From contig JAKFUG010000012.1 of the NCBI GenBank assembly GCA_021732785.1, positions 290,326 to 354,325 on the forward strand: a stretch of DNA of 64,000 nucleotides, read 5' to 3'. Shown piece after piece: positions 6,742-16,195 of the stretch. The notes beneath the pieces were generated by a model. It ran no database searches. It was not told the DNA's origin and was given only the letters and a program-made list of their open reading frames with translations. A program made the translations under genes and the position numbers. Source of the stretch: Planctomycetaceae bacterium (GTDB lineage: Bacteria; Planctomycetota; Planctomycetia; Planctomycetales; Planctomycetaceae). How positions within the stretch are numbered: the stretch's first letter is position 1; the number at the start of each line of letters is the position of its first letter.

Positions 6742-9563
6742 GTCGCCGGGATCAGTCCGTACGCTTCCGCCAGTAACACCAAGGGGTGCTGTGACCGGCG
6801 ATGCGTCAGATGTTCCAACTGTTGACGGCAACTGCTGCACTCCGAAAGGGCGATCGTCGCGGCGACGGATTCCCAGGCACGGGCCACTGGTTGGCCCAGC
6901 GCCACGGATTGTTCGTACGTTTCCTTGGCCCACCCGAACGCCCCCGCCATGCCCGAGCACCCCGCTTCAATTTTAGGACTGACCACTCCCGGAATCAAAC
7001 TGCATAATTCCTGCAGCGGTGCAGAAGGGCCCATGGCCCGCAAATGGCACGGTTGATGATACGCCGCCCGTGTGGGACGCGGTTGGAAATCCGTCCGCAA
7101 TTTCTTCGCGGCGTGCAATTGCTGCAGAAAATGTCCGATATCCTGAGTGGTTTTGGCCACATGCACGGCGTCCGGGTGATCAATCAGCCGCGGGTATTCC
7201 ACTTTCAGGCAGAGCGCCGCGGAAGGTTCCGTGCAGACGATCGGGCAACCCGCGCGGGCAAATTCTCCCAGCACCGCGACGTTTTTCTCGGCGAGCCCCC
7301 GAGCGCGTTCCAGGTCGCCGCACGTCACGAGGTCCATCCCCGCCCGCACCTGGTCCGTCGGCACATACACATGAAAGCCGTGGTGCTCGAGAATTCGCCC
7401 GGCGGAAAGTGCGATCTCGGGTTCATGCCAGTTGGCGACATGGTCGACGAAGTAGATCACCACGCGGTCGTTCAAAGTCGTGGGGGGAGTCCGCCAGGCG
7501 CGCGGCGCGGTTTGCAGGAAGGGCTTCGTTCGCCATGTGGGAAATCGGCGGTGCCGGGTGATGGATGTGAATCGCTCCACCAGCCAGCGAAACCACGCGC
7601 GACGCAAGAAGGGCCGGAAAGCCACCGCCCCATAACGCAGCCACGGCATCCAGTCGGGGATGCGCGACAGGTACCACTGCGACCGGGATAATCCGTGGAT
7701 CGCCACCCGCTGGGCTTTCGCCTCGATCATCAGCCGCGGGATATCCACACCGGTGGGGCACTCCGATTCACACTGTTTGCAGTTGAAGCACGTTTCCAGC
7801 AACCGCCGTCCCGAGGGCGTTTCCCAGGCATCGACCTCCGCGGGTAACGAGGAAAGTTGCCGAATGGTGTTCGCTTTGGCACGCGGACTGGCGAGTTCAT
7901 CGTACGACTCGCGAAAGAACGGGCACATGCGCTCGGCCGGATCTGTTGTCCGGCACTGGCCGCAGCTATTGCAGCGCTGACTCTCCGGAATGACATCGTC
8001 ACGCCCGGACCAATTCAGCAAGAGTGGCTGCAATGGGGGCAAGCTTGCTGTTCGAAACGGATCGGCGTGGGAAGTGTCCTGCTCATTCGCTTGCAAGTGG
8101 GGATTCAGTACGCCGCGGGGATCGAAGAAATCTTTGATGGCCTGACTGACTGCGCGGTCGCCACCGGTTTCCGACCAGGCGAGTCCCGAGCCGCGGCCGC
8201 CGCCGCAACGGCCTCCCAAGGCTTTCACGACGGCGGCCACTTCCTGCATGACGTCGCGCCACATGGGGGCGGATTCCGCGGACGGAAGCGGTGCGAGCGG
8301 GCGGAAATGCAGCGAACCGATGGCCGCATGGGCATGGAGCGACGCGGTCAGTCCGTGATGTTGTAACACTCGCTGAATCTGCACGACGGCAGCTTCAAAT
8401 TGCGCCACCGGAACCGTGAGATCGGCGATGACAGGCAGCGGTCTGGTGTTTCCTGGAAGACGTGAAAGCATCGCGAGCAAACTCGCCGGCATCGTCCATA
8501 ACGCTTCGACCTCGTCGTTATCGAGCACAATCCGGCAGACCTGTGCGGCATTGCCCGTCGCGGCGACCACTGCCAGGACCTGATCCAGTATGTTCGTCCG
8601 TTCGGAGTCGGAAGCGGCGAACCACTCGATGAGCAACGCCGCTTCGGCATCGGGCGAAAACAAATCCACCCACGGGCTATGAGTTTCCCGGGCGAGCGAA
8701 ATCAACCGCCGGTCGAACAAATCGCAGGCGGAAATCGGCGTCGCCGCCAGTCCCGCCACGGAATCGATCGCGGCTTCCAGTGAAGGAAAAGCCAGCAGCA
8801 CGGTTCCACGACCGGTCGGCAGCGGTTGCAATCGCAAAGTTGCCGAAGTGATGACGCCGAGCGTCCCTTCCGATCCCACCAGCAATCGCGGCCAGTGGAC
8901 CGCATCGTCGGTGGCGATGCCGTTCCAGCGGTTGCCACACGCATTGTGATTCGAGCGTTGATCGTCCAGCAAACGTAATACGGGAACCGCGATCTCGGCC
9001 GGAATTGTCGCTTCCCCGTTTCTGTCGGTGTCGGAGAGGATCACACAACGACCATCGGCTAAGACCACCTCCATCGAGACGACGGAATCCATTGTCGAGC
9101 CAACGGCGAGGGAGCGGGTTCCGGTCGCATTCACCGCCAGCATGCCGCCGATGGTGGTGGTCGCCGCGGTCATGGGCGACGGCCCATACATCCAGCCCAG
9201 CGGGCGCAAATGCCGGTTCAATTCGTCCAGCACCACACCCGCTTCGACACAGATCGTGTCCTCCACAATCGGACCGATGTTCCGCAGAAATCGCGACAGA
9301 TCCAGCACGATCCCGGAACCAATCGCCCCGCCGACGGAACCCGTTCCCGCACCGCGGGGAATGACCGTCAACTCATGTTCTGCGGCATAGCGGACGATGG
9401 TGGCGACATCGTCACGATCGCGCGGGCACGCCACGGCGAAGGGTTGCCGCTCGAACAGGCTGCCGTCGCAGGCATACGCCGCGAGGGCCACCGGATCGAT
9501 CAGCAATTCACCGCGAAACGAGTCGGCAAGATCTTCGTAGAGCCGCGACGACGGAAGGTCCAC
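6726..9563 (-). CDS. FAD-linked oxidase fused to Fe-S/CCG domain (D-2-hydroxyacid dehydrogenase type)
   Basis: A 945-residue fusion with the layout of YdiJ/GlcD-GlcF proteins, which oxidise D-lactate, glycolate or D-2-hydroxyglutarate. Residues ~1-460: FAD-binding type 4 domain (PRGAGTGSVGGAIG) and FAD-linked oxidase C-domain. Next come two 4Fe-4S motifs, CNSCGQCRTTDPAERMCP and CFNCKQCESECPTG. The C-terminal third has CCG-type features (HQPCHLRAMG, GCSGMAGAFG, CSSCRQQL). Start is a GTG. The last codons overlap the region of moaD, so it heads the moa transcript. The substrate cannot be told from sequence. Confidence 0.88.
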   Translation of the reverse strand: MDLPSSRLYEDLADSFRGELLIDPVALAAYACDGSLFERQPFAVACPRDRDDVATIVRYAAEHELTVIPRGAGTGSVGGAIGSGIVLDLSRFLRNIGPIVEDTICVEAGVVLDELNRHLRPLGWMYGPSPMTAATTTIGGMLAVNATGTRSLAVGSTMDSVVSMEVVLADGRCVILSDTDRNGEATIPAEIAVPVLRLLDDQRSNHNACGNRWNGIATDDAVHWPRLLVGSEGTLGVITSATLRLQPLPTGRGTVLLAFPSLEAAIDSVAGLAATPISACDLFDRRLISLARETHSPWVDLFSPDAEAALLIEWFAASDSERTNILDQVLAVVAATGNAAQVCRIVLDNDEVEALWTMPASLLAMLSRLPGNTRPLPVIADLTVPVAQFEAAVVQIQRVLQHHGLTASLHAHAAIGSLHFRPLAPLPSAESAPMWRDVMQEVAAVVKALGGRCGGGRGSGLAWSETGGDRAVSQAIKDFFDPRGVLNPHLQANEQDTSHADPFRTASLPPLQPLLLNWSGRDDVIPESQRCNSCGQCRTTDPAERMCPFFRESYDELASPRAKANTIRQLSSLPAEVDAWETPSGRRLLETCFNCKQCESECPTGVDIPRLMIEAKAQRVAIHGLSRSQWYLSRIPDWMPWLRYGAVAFRPFLRRAWFRWLVERFTSITRHRRFPTWRTKPFLQTAPRAWRTPPTTLNDRVVIYFVDHVANWHEPEIALSAGRILEHHGFHVYVPTDQVRAGMDLVTCGDLERARGLAEKNVAVLGEFARAGCPIVCTEPSAALCLKVEYPRLIDHPDAVHVAKTTQDIGHFLQQLHAAKKLRTDFQPRPTRAAYHQPCHLRAMGPSAPLQELCSLIPGVVSPKIEAGCSGMAGAFGWAKETYEQSVALGQPVARAWESVAATIALSECSSCRQQLEHLTHRRSQHPLVLLAEAYGLIPATSPST

Positions 9564-9659
9564 CGGAAAACGGCCTTGCAGAATTACGAAAGGGAACCCA
9601 TAGATTGTGCGATCAGAACCTTCGATTCGACAAGCCCGCCGACTTCCAGTTCGCGATGC

Positions 9660-10022
9660 CTAATCGAGAGTTACTTCACCAGATCCATAATCGACCATCA
9701 ATCGATGCCCCGCGAGTAGAGACGTTCCGAGCAATGGCAAACGGCTATCGGAAGCAATCACCTGAATGCGGTAGAGCGAGCCAAACCACTCCAGATTGCA
9801 TTCAAACGTTTCCAATTCAATCGTCGCGCCATCCGCCAGAATGGCTTCTGTTGTCGAGGTCGCTCGTAAACCAAGGCGCTCGATGTCGTCGCGCGGAACG
9901 ACCAGGCTGCCATTGAAAGCCGTATCGATCCAGGCTCCCAGCGGTACAAACGGCTGCTGTTGCCCCGGCCGAACCTGCACTTCGATCAAGGCTCGACGTG
10001 CGCCGTCAACGATTCCCTTCAC
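9660..10022 (-). CDS. Retropepsin-like (clan AA) aspartic protease
   Basis: A 120-residue single-domain protein. IDTAFNGSLVVP (D33) is a variant of the D-T/S-G active-site loop followed by the flap-side hydrophobic strand. GTSLLAGHRLMVDY near the C-terminus matches the second conserved block of small bacterial clan AA proteases. One domain implies that it acts as a homodimer, as retropepsins do. It starts with GTG overlapping the TGA of the preceding small gene (GTGA), so the two are coupled. There is no signal peptide. The substrate is unknown. Confidence 0.75.
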   Translation of the reverse strand: MKGIVDGARRALIEVQVRPGQQQPFVPLGAWIDTAFNGSLVVPRDDIERLGLRATSTTEAILADGATIELETFECNLEWFGSLYRIQVIASDSRLPLLGTSLLAGHRLMVDYGSGEVTLD

Positions 10023-10270
10023 AGCCCCAGCACTCCGAGATGAAGAGCGGCAGGTTGACCGATCTGTAAGGTGAAGGTCAATCGTTCGGGATATTCGTCG
10101 AGGGCCGCATTGACAGCGGCGTCAAAAGTATCTGCGAGGAAACTCTTTCCGGAATCAGGTTCAATGCACAGGAACCGGTTTGGAAATCGCCGTTCGTATT
10201 CACTTCGCAACGAAGACTCGTACAACGCTTTCGCGCGACGAATGACGGATTGAGCTTGCTCGGAGACCAT
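10019..10270 (-). CDS. Small conserved partner of the aspartic protease
   Basis: An 83-residue acidic/aromatic protein (MVSEQAQSVIRRAKALYESS ... DSGKSFLADTFDAAVNAAL). The ATG at 10270 has GAGGAG 8 bp upstream; the TTG two codons before is not needed. No transmembrane segment or known catalytic motif is visible. It overlaps the protease start by 4 bp, so the two are made together. Its role (inhibitor, substrate or adaptor) is not known. I recognise this pairing only as a general pattern, not a named family. Confidence 0.65.
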   Translation of the reverse strand: MVSEQAQSVIRRAKALYESSLRSEYERRFPNRFLCIEPDSGKSFLADTFDAAVNAALDEYPERLTFTLQIGQPAALHLGVLGL

Positions 10271-10346
10271 GGTCAACTCCTCGGGACAACTCGCTCATCG
10301 GATCATACCAAACCGTCGCAGCGTCCGAAAACAGCAGGATCACTCC

Positions 10347-10847
10347 TCACCGCGGCGAAGTTTGTCCCGCCTGCTTCTGCATTCGCGCGGCTTCCTGCCG
10401 GTAGCGCTCGTTGAGTTCGAGATCGAACTTCGGATGCTCTTTACCAATGACCGCGCCGCGGTAACGGGCGTGGCAGCGGTAACACACGAGCGCATCGCTC
10501 ATCACGGCAAACAGAGCCATATCGGCGAGCGCAAACGCCATCAGAATGCCGAGGGCGACCGTCGGCTGCATGTAGGCGACGGCGATCGTACTGCTGATGA
10601 TCCCCGTCGCGACGATGGCCAAGCCCAATTGCGGCGGGAAATCCTTCTGTCGCCACAGATCATCGCAACCGCAGATCAGGCAGTGGTGCGGGCAATCGGC
10701 GGAGTAAACCCGCTCATCGACGGCCTTGGTCCACCCGCAATGCCGGCACGCGATCGTCGAGGTCGTGGAACCGATTTCAACGTCGTCGTTCTTCAGACAC
10801 TTGGGGCAGTCAAAGTGAGCATGCACGGGGACGGAATCCGCTGTCAA
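10347..10847 (-). CDS. Zinc-ribbon membrane protein, unknown function
   Basis: A 166-residue protein with two cysteine knuckle pairs at the N-terminus (CPKC then CRHC) and further pairs CLIC and CYRC, enough for two zinc ribbons. Between them are two hydrophobic segments (about LGLAIVATGIISSTIAVAYM and VALGILMAFALADMALFAVM), so it is probably membrane anchored. The tail is charged. The start is uncertain: TTG 10847 is used, GTG 10826 is possible. It lies just downstream of another membrane gene (18 bp), suggesting an operon. Confidence 0.6.
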   Translation of the reverse strand: MTADSVPVHAHFDCPKCLKNDDVEIGSTTSTIACRHCGWTKAVDERVYSADCPHHCLICGCDDLWRQKDFPPQLGLAIVATGIISSTIAVAYMQPTVALGILMAFALADMALFAVMSDALVCYRCHARYRGAVIGKEHPKFDLELNERYRQEAARMQKQAGQTSPR

Positions 10848-10865
10848 AACGTGAAGGCGTGAAAC

Positions 10866-11615
10866 TTAGTAAGGACGGTGCAGTTCACTCGACAGCAGTG
10901 TCGCCGACATCTCGCCGATGAACGACAGAATCACCGCGGCAAATAACACTCCTGTCGCTGCTTGAGTATTCCGATAGCGTAAAATACGCAGGGTCATTCC
11001 GCAAAGGAGGAGTGGCGCGAGAATCCCGGCAATCCACCGCAGGGCGAACCAACTCCACAACAATGAACCGTGAATCGCGTCCCCGCCGGTCCACCAGCAC
11101 AGGGCGGAAACCGATAGTCGCACCAGAACGCAGATCAGCAGCACCTGCGTCAACTTGGTTAGTGGCAAGATCGACATCGTCGGCGCGGTGAGATACCAAT
11201 GGCCGAGCAGCATCCCAGTCACCGTGCCGCCCAGAACACCGGAGGTCGCCAACAATGACGCCAGCGGCAAAGCGCCAGCATTTGGTAATCCATTGAATCC
11301 AATTTGCACAACCGCAGCCATCGCGACGATGTTGATGGCGAAGCAAATGACGGCACCGGCAACACGGCGTTCCAAAGTCCAGAACACTGATCCAACGAAT
11401 GCGGCGATCACCATTCCAACGCCAATACCACCAATGAGCATGCCTAGTTTGGGTGCGGCTTCAAAGCGGCCGGCGGTCAGCACGACCACCACGCTCAACC
11501 CGAGCACAAGCAACATCTGAATGCGAAAAAAACCGGATGTCACCTGGCGCCGCGGCATCAGTGTCCACATCAGACTGATACCGGCGATGAGCTGCAAAAC
11601 AAACGAGGCGAGCAT
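10866..11615 (-). CDS. Polytopic membrane protein, unknown function
   Basis: A 249-residue protein with about seven or eight hydrophobic helices, starting MLASFVLQLIAGISLMWTLM. Conserved-looking features are GHWYLTAPTMSILPLTK and RWIAGILAPLLLCGMTLRILRYR. An upstream start would add 25 polar residues that look like translated leader, so ATG 11615 is used. It is followed by the zinc-ribbon membrane gene and preceded by serS. No family could be named with confidence. Confidence 0.6.
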   Translation of the reverse strand: MLASFVLQLIAGISLMWTLMPRRQVTSGFFRIQMLLVLGLSVVVVLTAGRFEAAPKLGMLIGGIGVGMVIAAFVGSVFWTLERRVAGAVICFAINIVAMAAVVQIGFNGLPNAGALPLASLLATSGVLGGTVTGMLLGHWYLTAPTMSILPLTKLTQVLLICVLVRLSVSALCWWTGGDAIHGSLLWSWFALRWIAGILAPLLLCGMTLRILRYRNTQAATGVLFAAVILSFIGEMSATLLSSELHRPY

Positions 11616-11715
11616 GGAACGCCGATAAAGTGAGGAGTTATGAGTGATAAAGGATGAGCCACAAAGAGAATGACCATCGATCTGACTCATCGATCATCAC
11701 TCATCATTCCGTACT

Positions 11716-12984
11716 TCATCCGATCTGGTCTTTCCCCACCCACATCCGCAGCACTTCGGGGATGACAATCGTGCCGTCGGCTTGCTGATAGTTCTCGATG
11801 ATGGCGATCATCGCCCGGGTGACGGCGACCGCGGTGCCGTTGAGCGTGTGGACGAACTGTGTTCCCTTCTTGTCCGGCGATTTGCAGCGTGTACCCAACC
11901 GACGGGCCTGGAAGTCGGTGCAGTTCGACGCCGAAGTGACTTCGCCGTATTCGTTGCGGCCGGGCATCCACGCTTCGAGATCAAACTTGCGGTAAGCCGG
12001 ACCACCCAAATCACCCGTGCAGATATCGAGCACACGATACGGAATCTTCAGGCCCTGGAAGATTTCCTCTTCGATGGCCACGATCTCGGCATGCAGGGCA
12101 TCGGACGCCGCGAGATCGGGGGCCGTGAAGCCGAACATCTCGACCTTCGTGAATTGATGCACGCGATAAATCCCGCGCGACGCCTTACCGTGGGCTCCCG
12201 CTTCCGTCCGGAAACAGTGCGAAATCCCGGCGTATTTCAGCGGCAGATCGGCGACGTCGAGAATCTGATCCTTGAGTGAACCGCCGAGCGTGATCTCCGC
12301 GGTGGCAACGAGACACAGGTCGGTGTTGGCGATGCTGTAGATCTGCGTTTCGTTGCCGCGCGGCTGGTAACCGGTCCCTTCGAGGACATCGATACGGGCC
12401 AGGTCCGGCGTGATGTGCAGTGTGAAACCGTGCGCGATCAGTTTCTGTACGGCGTATTGCACCAGCGCCAGTTCCAGCAATGCGCCTTCATTCTTCAGAA
12501 AGTAGAACCCGTGACCGGTGACCCGTGCGCCGGCCTCGAGATCGACGAGTTTGTGCTTCTCGCACAGATCGACATGATCGAGCGGCTTGAAATCGAACTT
12601 CGGTGGCGTCCCCCATGTGCGGACGACCTTGTTGTCGGACTCGAGCGCCCCCACGGGTGCATCGGCGTGCGTCATGTTTGGAACGCTGCACTGCACCGCG
12701 CGGAGTTGCGCTTCGATCTCTTTCTGTTCGACTTCAAACGCTGCGACCGCTTCCCTCAGTTGCCGACCCCGTTCGACGAGTGCCGGTTTGGAAGCGGCGT
12801 CCGCCTTTGGAATCTGCGCCGCCAGCGTCTTCTGTTCCTGCCGCGTCTTGTCGGCTTCGAGAATCAACGCATTCCGCTTATCGCGCAGCGGCAGCACGTT
12901 CTCCAGATCGACCGTCACCCCACGGTTCCGGCAATTCGTCCGCACGGCGTCGAGGTGGTCGCACAAAAACTGCAAATCGAGCAT
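11716..12984 (-). CDS. serS: Seryl-tRNA synthetase
   Basis: Class II synthetase that charges tRNA-Ser and tRNA-Sec. The 422-residue product starts MLDLQFLCDHLDAVRTNCRN. The N-terminal coiled coil is at ~30-100 (DKTRQEQKTLAAQIPKADA ... VEQKEIEAQL). Motif 2 is FRTEAGAHGKASRGIYRVHQ. Motif 3 covers GRNEYGEVTSASNCTDFQ through TLNGTAVAVTRAMIAIIENY. Length and motifs are normal. In-frame upstream starts extend into non-homologous sequence. A 35 bp gap follows the M20 peptidase gene. Confidence 0.97.
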   Translation of the reverse strand: MLDLQFLCDHLDAVRTNCRNRGVTVDLENVLPLRDKRNALILEADKTRQEQKTLAAQIPKADAASKPALVERGRQLREAVAAFEVEQKEIEAQLRAVQCSVPNMTHADAPVGALESDNKVVRTWGTPPKFDFKPLDHVDLCEKHKLVDLEAGARVTGHGFYFLKNEGALLELALVQYAVQKLIAHGFTLHITPDLARIDVLEGTGYQPRGNETQIYSIANTDLCLVATAEITLGGSLKDQILDVADLPLKYAGISHCFRTEAGAHGKASRGIYRVHQFTKVEMFGFTAPDLAASDALHAEIVAIEEEIFQGLKIPYRVLDICTGDLGGPAYRKFDLEAWMPGRNEYGEVTSASNCTDFQARRLGTRCKSPDKKGTQFVHTLNGTAVAVTRAMIAIIENYQQADGTIVIPEVLRMWVGKDQIG

Positions 12985-13019
12985 GACGTTCCTACTGTTC
13001 CAATCCGTGGAAGAGACCG

Positions 13020-14387
13020 CTATGCGGTGGGAAGTTCGGGCCACAACGCGGCATTCGCATGGATGCCGCGGTGAAAATCGGCGACGGTGAAATGTTCGTT
13101 CGGGCTGTGAAGGTTGTCGGTGTTCTGCCCCCAACCGAGCAGCAGCGTGCTGAGGCCGAGGATTTGCTGGAACGTCGCGACCACGGGGATGGAGCCGCCC
13201 TCGCGCATCAGCACCGGAGGTTTTCCGAATGCGGTTGTGATCGCCGTGCGGGCGGCATCAATGTACTTGTTCGTCGGATCGAACACGAACGGCGGGCAAC
13301 CGTGGTTCGACTGAAACGAAAGCGTCACTCCAGCCGGACAACGGGCTTTCAGAAACGCCTCCAGCGCGACGAGCAGTTTCTCCGGGTTCTGATGGGGCAC
13401 CAACCGGCAGGTAATCTTCGCCGACGCTTTCGACGGGATGATCGTCTTCGGTCCGACGCCCTGATAACCGCCAGTGATGCCGTTCACATCACACGTCGGT
13501 CGTGCCCACCGCCGTTCGAGCGATGTGAAACCGGCTTCGCCCCAAGTTGCGGGCGAACCGACTTCATTGAGGAACGCCTTTTCGTCGAATGGCAACGCCG
13601 CGAACTGTTCTCGTTCTGCGGTGGTGAGTGCCAGCACATCATCATAGAAGCCTGGAATCTGCACGCGGCCCTGATCGTCATGCAATTGAGCGATCAACCG
13701 GGCCAGCATGTTCGCGGGATTAGCAACCGCACCGCCATAGATACCGCTGTGCAGGTCTTTTTTCGGGCCGGTGAGCGTCACTTCACAGGCAATGATGCCG
13801 CGCAAACCGTAAGTGATCGCGGGGATGCCGGGAGCATATTGGCTCGTGTCACTGATGACGGCGACATCGGCTTTCAGCTTCTGTTTGTTCGATTCAAGAA
13901 ACTGATCGAGGTTATTACTGCCGACTTCCTCTTCCCCTTCGATGACGAATTTCAAATTCACCGGCAGCGAACCGGTCGCTTTGATCCAAGCTTCCGCGGC
14001 TTTGATGTGCGTGAAGAACTGGCCCTTGTCGTCGGTGGCACCACGGGCGTAGATTTTTCCATCGCGAATCGTCGGTTCAAACGGCGGCGTCGTCCACAGA
14101 TCCAGTGGGTCCGGCGGCTGCACGTCGTAGTGGCCGTAAATCAGCACCGTCGGCTTACCGGGGGCGTTCAACCACTCGGCATACACAATCGGATGCCCCG
14201 CGGTTTTTACGATCTCGGTCGTGAAGCCAAGACCCACGAACTGATCGCGCAGAAACTCCGCGGCTTGCGTCATCGCCGGGAGAAACGCCGGGTCGGCACT
14301 CACCGACGGAATCCGCAGCAGCGTCTTCAGTTCGTCGAGGAACTGATCCTGATGCGTTTGGAGATAATCGGAAACCGCGGGATTCAT
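13020..14387 (-). CDS. M20 family dipeptidase
   Basis: A 455-residue zinc-dependent dipeptidase/carboxypeptidase of the PepV/CNDP-like branch. Visible metal and catalytic motifs are YGHYDVQPPDP, ARGATDDKGQ, EGEEEVGS (general base Glu then metal Glu), DTSQYAPG, and the late LHSPNEHF with the last metal His. The dimerisation insert (DLHSGIYGGAVANPAN) is present. No signal peptide, so it is probably cytoplasmic and degrades short peptides. ATG start; 35 bp before serS on the same strand. Confidence 0.93.
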   Translation of the reverse strand: MNPAVSDYLQTHQDQFLDELKTLLRIPSVSADPAFLPAMTQAAEFLRDQFVGLGFTTEIVKTAGHPIVYAEWLNAPGKPTVLIYGHYDVQPPDPLDLWTTPPFEPTIRDGKIYARGATDDKGQFFTHIKAAEAWIKATGSLPVNLKFVIEGEEEVGSNNLDQFLESNKQKLKADVAVISDTSQYAPGIPAITYGLRGIIACEVTLTGPKKDLHSGIYGGAVANPANMLARLIAQLHDDQGRVQIPGFYDDVLALTTAEREQFAALPFDEKAFLNEVGSPATWGEAGFTSLERRWARPTCDVNGITGGYQGVGPKTIIPSKASAKITCRLVPHQNPEKLLVALEAFLKARCPAGVTLSFQSNHGCPPFVFDPTNKYIDAARTAITTAFGKPPVLMREGGSIPVVATFQQILGLSTLLLGWGQNTDNLHSPNEHFTVADFHRGIHANAALWPELPTA

Positions 14388-14498
14388 GCCGGCACTCGGG
14401 AGAAACGGAAGACGAGAGACTCCGAGAGTTTACCCGAAATCCCGCATGCCGCCGAGTGTGAACGGGTGGTGTCGCCCCATTGGAAAGACGCGCGACAA

Positions 14499-15056
14499 TC
14501 AAAGGCTGTCGGAAGACGAAGACAGCGGCTGGAATTTTTCTGCCGAGGGCTGAAACGGTACCAGTGGGCCGGAATCTCCGGAATCGTCGTAATCCGACGC
14601 TGTTTTTGAGGACAGCTTCCTCATGCGGGGGATCGAGGGTTCGACCGCGAAGTCGAGGTCTTCGTCGGGGAGGGCCACAGGATCATCGAAGTGGTCGGAT
14701 TCAACCGTGGCAATACTTCGCTGCGGTGGAGCGGTGACCTTCATCGGGGCCTGCTTCGCCGTATTCAATTCCTTCTGGAATCGAAAGCGGACATCGCCGA
14801 TGGTGACTTCATCTCCCAGGGACAGGATCGCTTCTTTCTCGACGCGCGTGCCATTCACGGTCACGCCATTCGTACTGCCGAGATCGCGAATGATCACGGT
14901 ATTGTTGACCACCGCCACGGCACAATGACGTCGGGAAATTTTGCGGCTGGTCGTGAGCGATACGTCGCAATCGGCCTGCCGACCGATGAGCAAAATCGCC
15001 TTTTCCAAAGGGATCACGCACCCGGCGGCATCAAGCGGGACCAGAAATGCAGGCAT
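14499..15056 (-). CDS. FHA domain protein
   Basis: A 185-residue protein. Residues ~15-95 form a forkhead-associated phosphothreonine-binding domain with the canonical motifs IGRQADCDVSL, SRKISRRHCAV and RDLGSTNGVTVNGTRV. The rest is a disordered acidic Ser/Asp-rich tail ending SSSSDSL. The start MPAFLVPLD has GGGGAGT upstream. No transmembrane helix. It should read out Ser/Thr kinase signals, which are abundant in planctomycetes; no kinase gene is in the window. Confidence 0.9.
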   Translation of the reverse strand: MPAFLVPLDAAGCVIPLEKAILLIGRQADCDVSLTTSRKISRRHCAVAVVNNTVIIRDLGSTNGVTVNGTRVEKEAILSLGDEVTIGDVRFRFQKELNTAKQAPMKVTAPPQRSIATVESDHFDDPVALPDEDLDFAVEPSIPRMRKLSSKTASDYDDSGDSGPLVPFQPSAEKFQPLSSSSDSL

Positions 15057-15329
15057 GCGGGAGACTCCCCAGAAGTGCAAAGGCGCTTTCGACTATATCC
15101 GGGGCGAATACAGTTGAGAACCGGCAATCGACCGTCGCGGACAGAATTCACCCGATCTTGACGGATGTGCCGTTTGCGACGAAAGGTCCAAATTTCGTAC
15201 TTGTTGGTACTCGAATCTCATGAAGTATTCTAGTCCATTCGGCGCTTGCGGGGACTGGCCAAAAGTCGATTTCCCGATTTCCTCGCGCGTGACCGCCACT
15301 TCCCAAGGGAAATTATTGATGAAAGGACG

Positions 15330-15899
15330 CTATTCGGTCACTTCCTGTCCGAAAAGTCGCATCTGCTGATCGCGGCTCGGCTCCTGGAATTCCTTGAACA
15401 GCAAACTGGCCTGAATATCGTGATTGTTCTGGTATTTTCCGCCCCGGTATTCGGTCACATCCCCTTCGATGGTGTGATAGAAAATCTGGCAAATCGGCAC
15501 ACCGGGATAGACGCGGATGGGGTGGACGGCGAACATTTCGAGCGTCCAATATCCACAAAAGCCCACGTCGCCGAAGCCCGCCGTCACATGCACAAATAAC
15601 CCCAAGCGGCCAATGGAAGATCGGCCTTCCAGCATGGGGACCAGATTATGCGTCTCGGTCCGTTCGACGGTCCGGCCGAGGTACAATTGCCGCGGCTGTA
15701 GCACCAGTCCTTCCGGTGGGATGACGTACCGCCGATAGCGGTTCGGCCGCCGCATATCGAGGACGATTTCCTCGTAAACCAGCAGTTCGTCGTGCAGCCG
15801 CAGGTTGTAACTGTTGGGGTTCAGCAGCTTTTCATCGAACGGATCGATGACAATGTTTTGCCCCATCTGGGCTTTGATTTCGCTGCCGGTGAGAATCAT
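15330..15899 (-). CDS. dcd: dCTP deaminase
   Basis: Converts dCTP to dUTP in thymidylate supply. The 189-residue product begins MILTGSEIKAQMGQNIVIDP and includes NPNSYNLRLHDEL, then LEGRSSIGRLGLFVHVTAG (the family signature) and GYWTLEM with the likely catalytic Glu. Length is normal. The ATG at 15899 follows GGGGA. Single gene; a 273 bp gap without a convincing gene separates it from the FHA gene downstream. Confidence 0.92.
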   Translation of the reverse strand: MILTGSEIKAQMGQNIVIDPFDEKLLNPNSYNLRLHDELLVYEEIVLDMRRPNRYRRYVIPPEGLVLQPRQLYLGRTVERTETHNLVPMLEGRSSIGRLGLFVHVTAGFGDVGFCGYWTLEMFAVHPIRVYPGVPICQIFYHTIEGDVTEYRGGKYQNNHDIQASLLFKEFQEPSRDQQMRLFGQEVTE

Positions 15900-16043
15900 C
15901 GGAACGCGGTCCCCACGAAACCGGGCGAACGCCAAGTGAACGCAACCTGTGACGTGCAAGTAGGCTACGTCACCCACAAGGGGGATGCAACCGAGCATGG
16001 CCGCGATGGGATGAATGGCCGATATTTCGAGGGAGAAAGGCAG

Positions 16044-16143
16044 CGCAAAGTGCGGAGTGCAAAATGCAAAGTGGAAGATCGACGACTCTCGGCGATGTCA
16101 CCTATCACTTTTCATTTTGCACTTTTCATGAACCACTTTGCAC
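16044..16143. repeat. Quasi-palindromic word repeat (AGTGCAAAATGCAAAGTG type)
   Basis: Left block 16044-16073 (GCAAAGTGCGGAGTGCAAAA...) and right block 16106-16143 (CACTTTTCATTTTGCACTTT...) are imperfect reverse complements built from shuffled copies of the words GCAAAGTG, AGTGCAAA and AAAATG. It lies between dcd and the pseudouridine synthase gene, which diverge. Similar word-shuffled elements with other words occur around the chaperone genes. Confidence 0.65.
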
Positions 16144-16195
16144 TGCTTTCACCTCTCCCCGCGACGTCGGTGCTCGGGGCTGGTAAACTATCGCG

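Noticed and set aside
13059..14609. A 516-codon plus-strand frame
   Set aside because: Antisense to the M20 peptidase, whose motifs are intact; no family resemblance in the shadow.
15093..15299. A 68-codon minus-strand gene between dcd and the FHA gene
   Set aside because: No ribosome binding site, no recognisable motif; composition not convincing.
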